Shown: positions 6,619-11,823 of the stretch, piece after piece | Layout: each line of letters starts with the position of its first letter | Position numbering within the stretch: position 1 is the first letter of the stretch | Assembly: GCA_964411925.1 (NCBI GenBank) | Contig: CAYPNI010000124.1 | Coordinates: 1-11,823, forward strand | DNA: 11,823 nucleotides | Direction of reading: 5' to 3' | Origin: VFKU01 sp964411925 | Lineage (GTDB): Bacteria > Hydrogenedentota > Hydrogenedentia > Hydrogenedentales > GCA-2746185 | Notes under the pieces: model-generated | What the model was told of the DNA's origin: nothing | The model's input: the letters and a program-made list of their open reading frames with translations, nothing else | Database searches by the model: none | Program-made: the position numbers and the translations under genes

Positions 6619-7731
6619 TTGCGAGTCTGCGCCGCGATTGCCTGCGCGGCGATGTTGGCGGTGGTCGCGCCGGTCGCCGTCCCGGAAACGAAGGCCCCTT
6701 CCCGCGAGGAACTCGAAGCGCGGGCAGACGAAGTGTTCGGCGCGGCGGTCGGGCCGGCGACGCTGGCGGGGGCGTCTGTGCTCGTCGGGAAAGGCGACGA
6801 AATCCTGCTCGCGAAGGGGTACGGGTTCGCGGACATCGAGAACGACGTGGCCGCGACGGAAGAAACGATCTACCGGCTGGGGTCGCTCTCCAAACAATTC
6901 ACGGCGGTCGCGATTCTCCAGTTGGCCGAGAAGGGCACCATCACGCTGGACGAATCGATTCGCACGTATCTTCCCGACTATCCCGAGGTGGGCGGGCCCA
7001 TCACCGTGCGGCATTTGCTGAACCACACCTCGGGACTCGTGAGCTACACGACGCAGAGCGAGTACTGGAAACACCTCAACGACGATCTGCCCAAGGAGCG
7101 CGTGCTCGACTGGTTCGCGAGCCGTGAGCTGGCATTTCCCCCGGGGCACAAGTACAGCTACAGCAACTCGGGGTACTTCGTGCTGGGACTAATCCTCGAG
7201 CGGGTCACCGGTGAGTCGTTCGGCGACTACGTCAAGCAGCACATCCTCGATCCGCTCGATCTGAAATCGACCTATCTCGACGACGGTGTCGTGAAGATTC
7301 CAAACAAGGCCAAGGGGTACGAGCGCGATGCGGGGAAGTTGGTGCCCTGCCGGCCATTAAACACCCGGCTGGCGTTTTCGGTCGGATCGATGGCCTCGAA
7401 CCTCATCGATCTGTTCACGTTTCACCGGGCGTTGCGCAACGGGAAACTCGTCTCGCCCGCGTCTTACGAGGCGATGACGACGCCGGCGTGGCTAGACGAC
7501 GGTTCGTTCGACAAGTACGGCATGGCGTTCCACGTGGAGAAGTGGGGCAAGACGCGCGTCCTTCGGCACGGGGGGCTGATCTTCGGATTCAAAACGTGCA
7601 ACTACTACTACCCGGACGAGGACCTGACGATCATCATTCTGATGAACACCGAAGAGGCGGAATACCGGCCGTTGCAGGCGGCGCTGGCGAGGACGTTCAT
7701 TCCTGACCTCGATCCGAAGGAGGAATTCTAG
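6619..7731 (+). CDS. Exported serine beta-lactamase family protein (class C/DD-peptidase-like)
   Basis: A PF00144-family serine hydrolase of about 370 residues. Active-site motifs in order (numbered from 6619): SLSK (S89 nucleophile, K92), YSN (181-183), and HGG (317-319) in the place of KTG. HNHTSG-type sequence (LLNHTSGL, 133-140) is also typical. Such proteins may be beta-lactamases, D-alanyl-D-alanine peptidases or esterases; the motifs do not tell which. The N-terminus is hydrophobic (about residues 3-22) and looks like a signal peptide. The start is uncertain: TTG 6619 gives a normal signal peptide; ATG 6652 would cut most of it away; ATG 6523 or 6535 would give a 30-plus-residue leader and overlap the divergent purH start. 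None has a good Shine-Dalgarno. It is monocistronic and convergent with the next gene. Confidence 0.88.
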   Translation: MRVCAAIACAAMLAVVAPVAVPETKAPSREELEARADEVFGAAVGPATLAGASVLVGKGDEILLAKGYGFADIENDVAATEETIYRLGSLSKQFTAVAILQLAEKGTITLDESIRTYLPDYPEVGGPITVRHLLNHTSGLVSYTTQSEYWKHLNDDLPKERVLDWFASRELAFPPGHKYSYSNSGYFVLGLILERVTGESFGDYVKQHILDPLDLKSTYLDDGVVKIPNKAKGYERDAGKLVPCRPLNTRLAFSVGSMASNLIDLFTFHRALRNGKLVSPASYEAMTTPAWLDDGSFDKYGMAFHVEKWGKTRVLRHGGLIFGFKTCNYYYPDEDLTIIILMNTEEAEYRPLQAALARTFIPDLDPKEEF

Positions 7732-7768
7732 TAGGAGCGGCGGCCGCAAGGGCCAGAAGGGCGGGCGA

Positions 7769-8788
7769 TCAGTCCAGGTCCGCGAAATCGTCTTCGTCGG
7801 ACTTGTTGCTGGAGAACAGCGTGCCTTCACGATAGGCCTGCATGCGCCGCTGCGTCTTGGCGATCACCTTGTTGAGTTGCTTGGCCTTGTGCCGGGCGAC
7901 TTCGTTCTCGGGGTCGATCTCCAGCGCGCGTTTCATCCATTCAAGCGCGGTCGGGTAGTCGCGCCGTTTCACGTAGCCGATGCCGACGTTGAGCGTGGCC
8001 GCCAGCGTCTTCTTCTTGAGCCGGAGCGAATCGGGATGCTTCTGCATCGCGGCCCGGTACTGTTCGAGCGCGCCGGTGTAGTTGTGTTGCTCGAAGTAGA
8101 AATCGCCCATGGTCTCTTCTTGCGTCGTCGCGGTGGGCGTGGCGATGCCGGACGCCTTGTCCTGGCGCACCTGTTCTTTCTTGGCTTTCTGTTGCGCCGC
8201 CCATTCGGCCGCCGAGTACACCGATTTCACCGAGCCATGCTCGATCAGCATGTTGATGTTGTTCGAAGTCGGATTGTTCGGCACGAGGTAGAACCGTGCT
8301 TCGTCCGCGTCGTAGCGTTGGACCGTCCGGCCTTCGACGATTTCGCCGTCCTTGAATTCGACCACGATGGGATCGCCGGTCGCGCTGAATTCGGGGAAGA
8401 CCTCGTTCCGGTCGAACTTGCCGTTGTAGCTCTTGACGTTGGCGACGTATTTCAGGTCCGCAAACCGCACACGGAGGTTTTTCCCCGTCCCGACCCCGTT
8501 GTCGTCCTCGCAGGTCAGATGGAACCCCGCCTCGCGGATGTTCATGGCATGGCAGACGCCCTGTTCCTTGCGGCCATCACGGTAGTACGCAATGAGAGCA
8601 TGGCGGGAATGACGTTTCCGGCCTTCCTGAACGCGCTGTTGTTTGGCCAGCTCTGCGGCAATCGGCTTGTAGTGCTTGGGGCAATAGAGGTTGCCCTCGT
8701 GGCGCGTCAGGCACTCCTCGCAGTAGAAAGAGCCACAGACACAGCAATAGCCCGCGGCGTTGCGTATCAAGTGGTTAGGACATTTCAT
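7769..8788 (-). CDS. Zinc-finger / tandem beta-module / TPR protein of unknown function
   Basis: A 339-aa protein without signal peptide or membrane segment. Residues 3-39 hold four ligand pairs, C3xxH6, C15xxC18, C23xxC26 and C36xxH39, plus H30: a B-box-like double-zinc arrangement. Residues about 66-125 and 141-191 look like two copies of one small beta module, with the shared pattern (Y/F)xDGxxxxG ... (F/Y)xL ... VKS; the second copy (FKDGEIVEG ... ARFYLVP ... SNN ... VKSV) resembles a module I recall as DUF6982, not verified. A charged linker (193-223) leads to two TPRs (about 224-257 and 261-294), a basic helix, and an acidic tail (DEDDFADLD). It is probably a scaffold or regulatory protein. 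ATG 8788 begins just before the first Cys; the Shine-Dalgarno is weak. It is convergent with the beta-lactamase gene (37-bp gap). Confidence 0.8.
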   Translation of the reverse strand: MKCPNHLIRNAAGYCCVCGSFYCEECLTRHEGNLYCPKHYKPIAAELAKQQRVQEGRKRHSRHALIAYYRDGRKEQGVCHAMNIREAGFHLTCEDDNGVGTGKNLRVRFADLKYVANVKSYNGKFDRNEVFPEFSATGDPIVVEFKDGEIVEGRTVQRYDADEARFYLVPNNPTSNNINMLIEHGSVKSVYSAAEWAAQQKAKKEQVRQDKASGIATPTATTQEETMGDFYFEQHNYTGALEQYRAAMQKHPDSLRLKKKTLAATLNVGIGYVKRRDYPTALEWMKRALEIDPENEVARHKAKQLNKVIAKTQRRMQAYREGTLFSSNKSDEDDFADLD

Positions 8789-8866
8789 GGTGTCAGCCTG
8801 CCGCTCTCCCCACTCCTGATCGACGGACTACTGCGAACCCGGATCCCCCGTAGGCACAACTAGTGC

Positions 8867-8903
8867 TCTAGATTAGCTCAGATTTAATTCTTTTCAATCT
8901 AGA
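8867..8903. promoter_or_regulatory. Inverted repeat TCTAGATT / AATCTAGA
   Basis: Perfect 8-base arms TCTAGATT (8867-8874) and AATCTAGA (8896-8903) are separated by 21 bases of mostly A/T. On the minus strand a TTGAAA (8892-8897) and a TAATCT (8870-8875), 16 bases apart, lie within the repeat, so it could be an operator over a promoter of the zinc-finger/TPR gene. No T tract follows; a terminator is unlikely. Confidence 0.35.
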
Positions 8904-8911
8904 CGCAGTCG

Positions 8912-8940
8912 ATCGTACTGGATACGGGGCACGAAATCAA
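8912..8940 (-). promoter_or_regulatory. Candidate sigma-70-type promoter for the zinc-finger/TPR gene
   Basis: On the minus strand TTGATT (8935-8940) and TACGAT (8912-8917) are 17 bases apart, matching consensus hexamers at four of six positions each. A transcript starting near 8905 would carry a leader of about 115 bases. A second, overlapping possibility is TTGAAA/TAATCT inside the adjoining inverted repeat. Consensus matching only. Confidence 0.25.
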
Positions 8941-8993
8941 CGGAACTAAGTGATTCTGAACCAATAGCTTAGGGGCCCATCCGAGTCGATTTT

Positions 8994-9006
8994 GTCAATA
9001 ATTGAC
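8994..9006. promoter_or_regulatory. Perfect palindrome GTCAAT-A-ATTGAC
   Basis: Thirteen bases with perfect 6-base arms around a central A. It ends 17 bases before the TTTACA hexamer of the candidate promoter for the NB-ARC-TPR gene, a position suited to an activator or upstream repressor site. A match of this length is uncommon by chance in a GC-rich genome, but the binding protein is unknown. Confidence 0.35.
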
Positions 9007-9023
9007 CAGCCGCCCCGGCATTG

Positions 9024-9053
9024 TTTACAACACCCTCGCGACAGCGGCATAGT
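9024..9053 (+). promoter_or_regulatory. Candidate sigma-70-type promoter for the NB-ARC-TPR gene
   Basis: TTTACA (9024-9029, five of six matches to the -35 consensus) and CATAGT (9048-9053, four of six to the -10 consensus) are 18 bases apart. Transcription would begin near 9060 and leave a leader of about 40 bases before ATG 9099. If real, it rules out the upstream in-frame TTG at 9021 as the start. Confidence 0.35.
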
Positions 9054-9098
9054 TTGTCCTGCAACCTTGCTCACATTCCAAGACTTTCGGTGATTTTC

Positions 9099-11651
9099 AT
9101 GGAGTCAGCCGGCACACCCGCGTCGCCGTCCGTCCCCCAGGACAACGGCGGCGATCGCCTGCCTCCGGTGTGGAACATCCGGGCGAGCCGGGACGCGAGT
9201 TTCGGCGGGCGCGACGCGACGTTGGACTCCCTGCGCGAGAGCCTGAAGCGCGACAAAGTCGTGATCATCAACGAGGGGACCAGCCCGATCGGCGGGATGG
9301 GGAAAAGCGCGCTGGCGCGCGAATACGCCTATCGATTCGCAAGTGACTATCGCCTGGTGTGGTGGGTGCAGGCCGACGAACCGGGTTCGCTGCGCCTCGG
9401 TTACTCACAGTTGATGACGGCGCTCAACCTGATCCGCAAGGTCGAAGACGAACCACCCCACGCGATCGAGGACGTGCGGGATCTGCTCGGGACAGTCAGC
9501 GGCTGGCTGCTGATTCTGGACGACGTCGAGGACTTGTCGCTGCTCGAGTCCTATCTGCCCGAGCCGCGCGGGGGACACGTCATAGTGACGACGGTCCTGG
9601 GCGCGGCGAACGTGCCCTATGGCAAGTTGGAACTGGCGCCATTGGACGAGGCGGGCGCGGCCGAGGTACTGGCCGTGGAGGACGCCACGCCGGGCCGCGA
9701 GAAGCTCATCCAACTCGCGGCGGGTAGCCCGATGAATGTTCGCTTGTTCCGTCACTGGTCGCAGCTCCGCGGGAGCAGTTGCGCGGAGGTGGCCGCCAAA
9801 CTCGGGAGCCGCGTGCCCGAGGCACTGCACCTCGGCGCGGGGCCGGAGGTTTCCAAGGCGATCCTTCGGTACTCCCTGAGCGAACTGCTGGCGCGGCTCG
9901 AACGCGAGGACAAAACCACGAAGGATCTGCTGGTGCTGGCATCGTTTCTGGGCCCGCATGACATTCCACTGTTCCTGCTCGAAGATCGCACGAACGACGA
10001 GGAAATCCTCTCGAAGCGGCTGTCCACGGCGCTCGGCGACAAATCGAAACTGCGCGCGATGCTGATCCGGCTGGAGACGTTCGGCTTCATCGAGCGTCAC
10101 CAGGAATCGTTCTCGATGCACGAGATGGTGCAGGAGGTCGTGCGCGAGGGGTTGACGCCGGACTCCGCGCGGGCCTGGGCGAACGCGGCCACGCGCCTGG
10201 TCGGGGACGCGTTTCCGCGCGAGGGTCAATACAGTGGTCCCTCGCCCGTATGCACCCGGCTCCTCCCCCACGCGCTCATGGCGACGCAATACGCCGAGGA
10301 AGCCGACGTCGCGCGGGAGGCGGCTTCGCAGCTCATCTATCATTGCGGGCTATACCTGCATGCCAATGGCGGCCTCACGGAGGCCAAGACCTGTCTTCAA
10401 CTCGCCGTGGCCCTCGGGCGCCGCGTCTATGGCGCGGCCCACCCGCTGCTGGCGACGCGCATCAACAGCCTGGGAATCGTCGAGCACGAGCTGGGCAACC
10501 TCCACGAGGCGAAGGACTGCTTCGAGAAGGCCTTCGAGATGTGCGAGACCGTATACGGCCCGCTCGAGGAGGCGGTGTACGGCGCGCCGGACGAAAAACT
10601 GCTGACGATCCCGATCCGCAACCTGTGCGCGATTCTCGAGGAGATCGGCGACCTCGATTCGGCACAGAAGACGTATGAGCGCGCCATGCGAATCTACCTG
10701 GAGGTCTACGGCTGGAACCACCCGCTGGTCGCGGAGTGCGCGGACCGCTTCGGCCGCACGTGGCACAAGCTTGGCAAGCTGGCCAAAGCGCGCAACTGTT
10801 TCGAGAAAGCGGTGCTCGCCGAGGAAAGCGCGCCCGAACACAGCGGCGGCGCGCTGGCGACGTACCTGAACAACCTGGCGATGGTGCTGATCGAGATGCG
10901 CGAACCGACACTCGCGCATGAGCGGCTCTCGCGCGCGTTGCGGCTGGACAAACAGACCCACGGCGACCGGCACCCGCTGGTCGCGCGGGACCTCGCGAAC
11001 ATCGGACACGTCTGCCGCGAACTGCGGCAGCTCGAAGACGCGGAACGCTACTATCGAGACGCGCTCAACATGGTCGAGTCGATCGAAGGCGACAATTCGC
11101 CGCTGGCGATATCGCTTTCCAACCATCTGGGCGTCGTGCTGCTGGACAACGGCAAGGCGGCGCAGGCCCGGAGCTGCCTCGAACGGGCGCTGTCGCACAA
11201 CGAGGATCGGTTCGGGCCCGAATCGGCCGAAGTGGTCCGCAATCTCGTCAACCTGGGGCGCGCGCTGGACGACCTCGATGCGCACAGCCAGGCGATGGCG
11301 TCGTTCGATCGCGCGCTGGCGATCGTGAAGGAAGCGGACGGCGCGGACAGTGAACGGGCGGCGACGATTCATTACCGGATGGGCAAATCGTTGCACAAAC
11401 AAAACCAGCTCGAGCCCGCGATGATGCAATTGCAGAAGGCGATGCGCATCGACGACAAGGTGTTCGGCAAGACTCACCCGTCGGTCGCGCGCGACGCATA
11501 TGCGATCGGCTGCGTCCTGTCGGACATGAAGGACACGGTCGTGGCGATGGGCCATTTCACGCTGGCGTTGGAGATCTACGAGGCAACGCTCGGCCGGAAC
11601 GATCCGCGGGTGCGCAAAGTGCGCGCGCGGCTGGACGAATTGAGCGCCTGA
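9099..11651 (+). CDS. STAND ATPase: NB-ARC domain with C-terminal TPR array
   Basis: An 850-aa NLR-like signal-transduction ATPase. After a short, low-complexity N-terminus (1-22) comes the family lead-in VWNIRASRDASFGGRD (24-39), then the P-loop PIGGMGKS (63-70), Walker B LLILDD (137-142), the GxP motif GSP (209-211) and a winged-helix region ending in SMHEMVQ (339-345), where MHE stands at the MHD position. About ten TPRs follow (about 405-832), several ending in a YG/FG-x-x-HP-type linker as in kinesin-light-chain-like repeats. Relatives act as ligand-triggered oligomerising switches in defence, death or regulation. Two oddities: Pro63 replaces the first P-loop glycine, and the usual T-(S/T)-R sensor is TTV (164-166). 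No TIR, protease, nuclease or other effector is seen at the N-terminus. ATG 9099 is preferred; GTG 9090 and TTG 9021 are in frame but extend into unconserved sequence. No good Shine-Dalgarno. Confidence 0.88.
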   Translation: MESAGTPASPSVPQDNGGDRLPPVWNIRASRDASFGGRDATLDSLRESLKRDKVVIINEGTSPIGGMGKSALAREYAYRFASDYRLVWWVQADEPGSLRLGYSQLMTALNLIRKVEDEPPHAIEDVRDLLGTVSGWLLILDDVEDLSLLESYLPEPRGGHVIVTTVLGAANVPYGKLELAPLDEAGAAEVLAVEDATPGREKLIQLAAGSPMNVRLFRHWSQLRGSSCAEVAAKLGSRVPEALHLGAGPEVSKAILRYSLSELLARLEREDKTTKDLLVLASFLGPHDIPLFLLEDRTNDEEILSKRLSTALGDKSKLRAMLIRLETFGFIERHQESFSMHEMVQEVVREGLTPDSARAWANAATRLVGDAFPREGQYSGPSPVCTRLLPHALMATQYAEEADVAREAASQLIYHCGLYLHANGGLTEAKTCLQLAVALGRRVYGAAHPLLATRINSLGIVEHELGNLHEAKDCFEKAFEMCETVYGPLEEAVYGAPDEKLLTIPIRNLCAILEEIGDLDSAQKTYERAMRIYLEVYGWNHPLVAECADRFGRTWHKLGKLAKARNCFEKAVLAEESAPEHSGGALATYLNNLAMVLIEMREPTLAHERLSRALRLDKQTHGDRHPLVARDLANIGHVCRELRQLEDAERYYRDALNMVESIEGDNSPLAISLSNHLGVVLLDNGKAAQARSCLERALSHNEDRFGPESAEVVRNLVNLGRALDDLDAHSQAMASFDRALAIVKEADGADSERAATIHYRMGKSLHKQNQLEPAMMQLQKAMRIDDKVFGKTHPSVARDAYAIGCVLSDMKDTVVAMGHFTLALEIYEATLGRNDPRVRKVRARLDELSA
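10551..10598 (+). repeat. Eight-residue tandem duplication between TPRs 2 and 3
   Basis: VYGPLEEA (10551-10574) is followed directly by VYGAPDEK (10575-10598). The two 24-base halves match at 15 positions, mostly in the first 13. It coincides with the one place where TPR spacing is 52 residues instead of 42, so a small duplication of the linker probably made the insertion. Confidence 0.45.
10857..11594 (+). repeat. Six TPR units in exact 42-residue (126-base) register
   Basis: Within the NB-ARC-TPR protein, units beginning at residues 587, 629, 671, 713, 755 and 797 keep a strict 42-residue step without a single insertion. Each shows the pattern A-x-x-L-x-N-x-G/A ... A-x-x-x-x-x-x-A-L and ends in an xG linker. 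The DNA copies have diverged clearly, so this is an old array, not a recent expansion. Confidence 0.75.
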
Positions 11652-11657
11652 GACCCG

Positions 11658-11686
11658 TTGTATTGGCAGCAATCCTCTGAAATAAT
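11658..11686 (+). promoter_or_regulatory. Candidate promoter before the truncated exported-protein gene
   Basis: TTGTAT (11658-11663) and AATAAT (11681-11686) are 17 bases apart; the -10 matches consensus at five of six positions, the -35 at three. It lies in the 90-bp gap just after the NB-ARC-TPR stop. No terminator hairpin with a T tract is visible in this gap, so readthrough is equally possible. Confidence 0.3.
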
Positions 11687-11730
11687 GCGGTGAGGTGTGG
11701 AAGTGCTGGGTGGGCGTGATCTTCCGTGGG

Positions 11731-11736
11731 AGGAGG
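11731..11736 (+). promoter_or_regulatory. Shine-Dalgarno AGGAGG
   Basis: A perfect AGGAGG five bases before ATG 11742. It is the strongest ribosome-binding site in the window and is the main reason for calling the truncated gene that follows. Confidence 0.75.
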
Positions 11737-11741
11737 CGAAA

Positions 11742-11823
11742 ATGATTCCGTCAAAGTTCGGCCGCGTGGCATGCGCGGCGTTGCTGATGCTGGCGCTGAT
11801 CGCGCCGTCGCTGTACGCCGGGA
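11742..11823 (+). CDS. Exported protein, 5' part only (cut by window edge)
   Basis: Only 27 codons are in the window. They encode a typical signal peptide: basic start (MIPSKFGR), a hydrophobic core of Ala, Leu, Met and Ile (about residues 9-22), and a cleavage site expected after LYA (residue 26). Together with the perfect Shine-Dalgarno this supports a real gene for a secreted or periplasmic protein. The mature part lies outside the window, so no function can be given. There is no lipobox cysteine next to the cleavage site. Confidence 0.75.
   Translation, partial: MIPSKFGRVACAALLMLALIAPSLYAG

Larger units (their letters stand above)
8789..9098. other. Divergent intergenic region with dyads and AT-rich patch
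   Basis: About 310 bases separate the zinc-finger/TPR gene (leftward) from the NB-ARC-TPR gene (rightward). Bases 8866-9003 are visibly less GC-rich than the flanking genes. The region holds an 8-bp inverted repeat, a 13-base palindrome and promoter-like hexamers on each strand, listed separately. I see no short gene with a Shine-Dalgarno and no tRNA here. Confidence 0.6.

Noticed and set aside
7732..7768. Bidirectional terminator between the convergent beta-lactamase and zinc-finger/TPR genes
   Set aside because: The GGCGGCCGC-rich spacer can form small GC pairings but has no clear stem with a T tract on either strand.
9021..9098. N-terminal extension of the NB-ARC protein from TTG 9021, which could hide an effector
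   Set aside because: The 26 extra residues contain no recognisable domain, and a likely promoter lies within this stretch.
9405..10343. A 312-codon open frame antisense to the NB-ARC part
   Set aside because: The opposite strand encodes a clear STAND ATPase with P-loop and Walker B; the antisense product is Arg/Gln-rich and motif-free.
10350..11672. A 440-codon open frame antisense to the TPR array
   Set aside because: Its apparent periodicity is only the mirror of the 126-base TPR repeats on the plus strand.
1..11823. Mobile element, phage or classical defence island
   Set aside because: No transposase, integrase, restriction, toxin-antitoxin or Cas gene and no terminal repeats are seen; one STAND protein alone does not make a defence island.

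Overview
The window is a dense, GC-rich bacterial chromosomal stretch (clearly above 60% G+C by eye) with short gaps, start-stop overlaps and recognisable Shine-Dalgarno sequences. Sec-type signal peptides and envelope proteins suggest a Gram-negative-like or otherwise diderm bacterium. The taxon cannot be fixed from sequence alone. An uncultured lineage with large, STAND/TPR-rich genomes (deltaproteobacterial, Hydrogenedentes or PVC-like) is only a guess. No tRNA, rRNA, CRISPR array, insertion sequence or prophage gene is visible.

Left part (22-6545, minus strand): six co-directional genes with junctions between a 20-bp overlap and a 19-bp gap, almost certainly one operon. In transcription order they encode a stand-alone IMP cyclohydrolase domain (purH N-terminal half only), PurD (GAR synthetase), an exported type I phosphodiesterase/alkaline-phosphatase-superfamily enzyme, a GT39/PMT_2-like polytopic membrane glycosyltransferase, a low-molecular-weight protein-tyrosine-phosphatase-family enzyme and a fructosamine/ribulosamine-3-kinase-family enzyme. 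The last two overlap and look like a protein-deglycation pair: the phosphatase would remove the sugar phosphate from ribulosamine 5-phosphate adducts, and the kinase would then phosphorylate O-3 so that the adduct falls off. Having them behind purine genes that handle phosphoribosyl compounds is suggestive.

Middle (6546-8788): a short divergent gap with a strong imperfect palindrome separates the operon from an exported serine beta-lactamase-family (PF00144) protein on the plus strand. Convergent to it is a protein of unknown function that joins an N-terminal eight-ligand zinc finger, two apparent copies of a small beta-type module, and two TPRs.

Right part (8789-11823): a roughly 310-bp, locally AT-richer divergent spacer carries two dyads and promoter-like hexamers. 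A large STAND ATPase (NB-ARC followed by about ten TPRs, 850 aa) follows on the plus strand. It lacks a recognisable N-terminal effector domain and has substitutions in its P-loop and sensor region. After a 90-bp gap, a new plus-strand gene with a perfect AGGAGG and a signal peptide begins and is cut by the window edge.

The least ordinary points are the purine/deglycation operon, the solo IMP cyclohydrolase with an active-site substitution, the zinc-finger/beta-module/TPR protein, and the effector-less NB-ARC-TPR protein with its dyad-rich upstream region.
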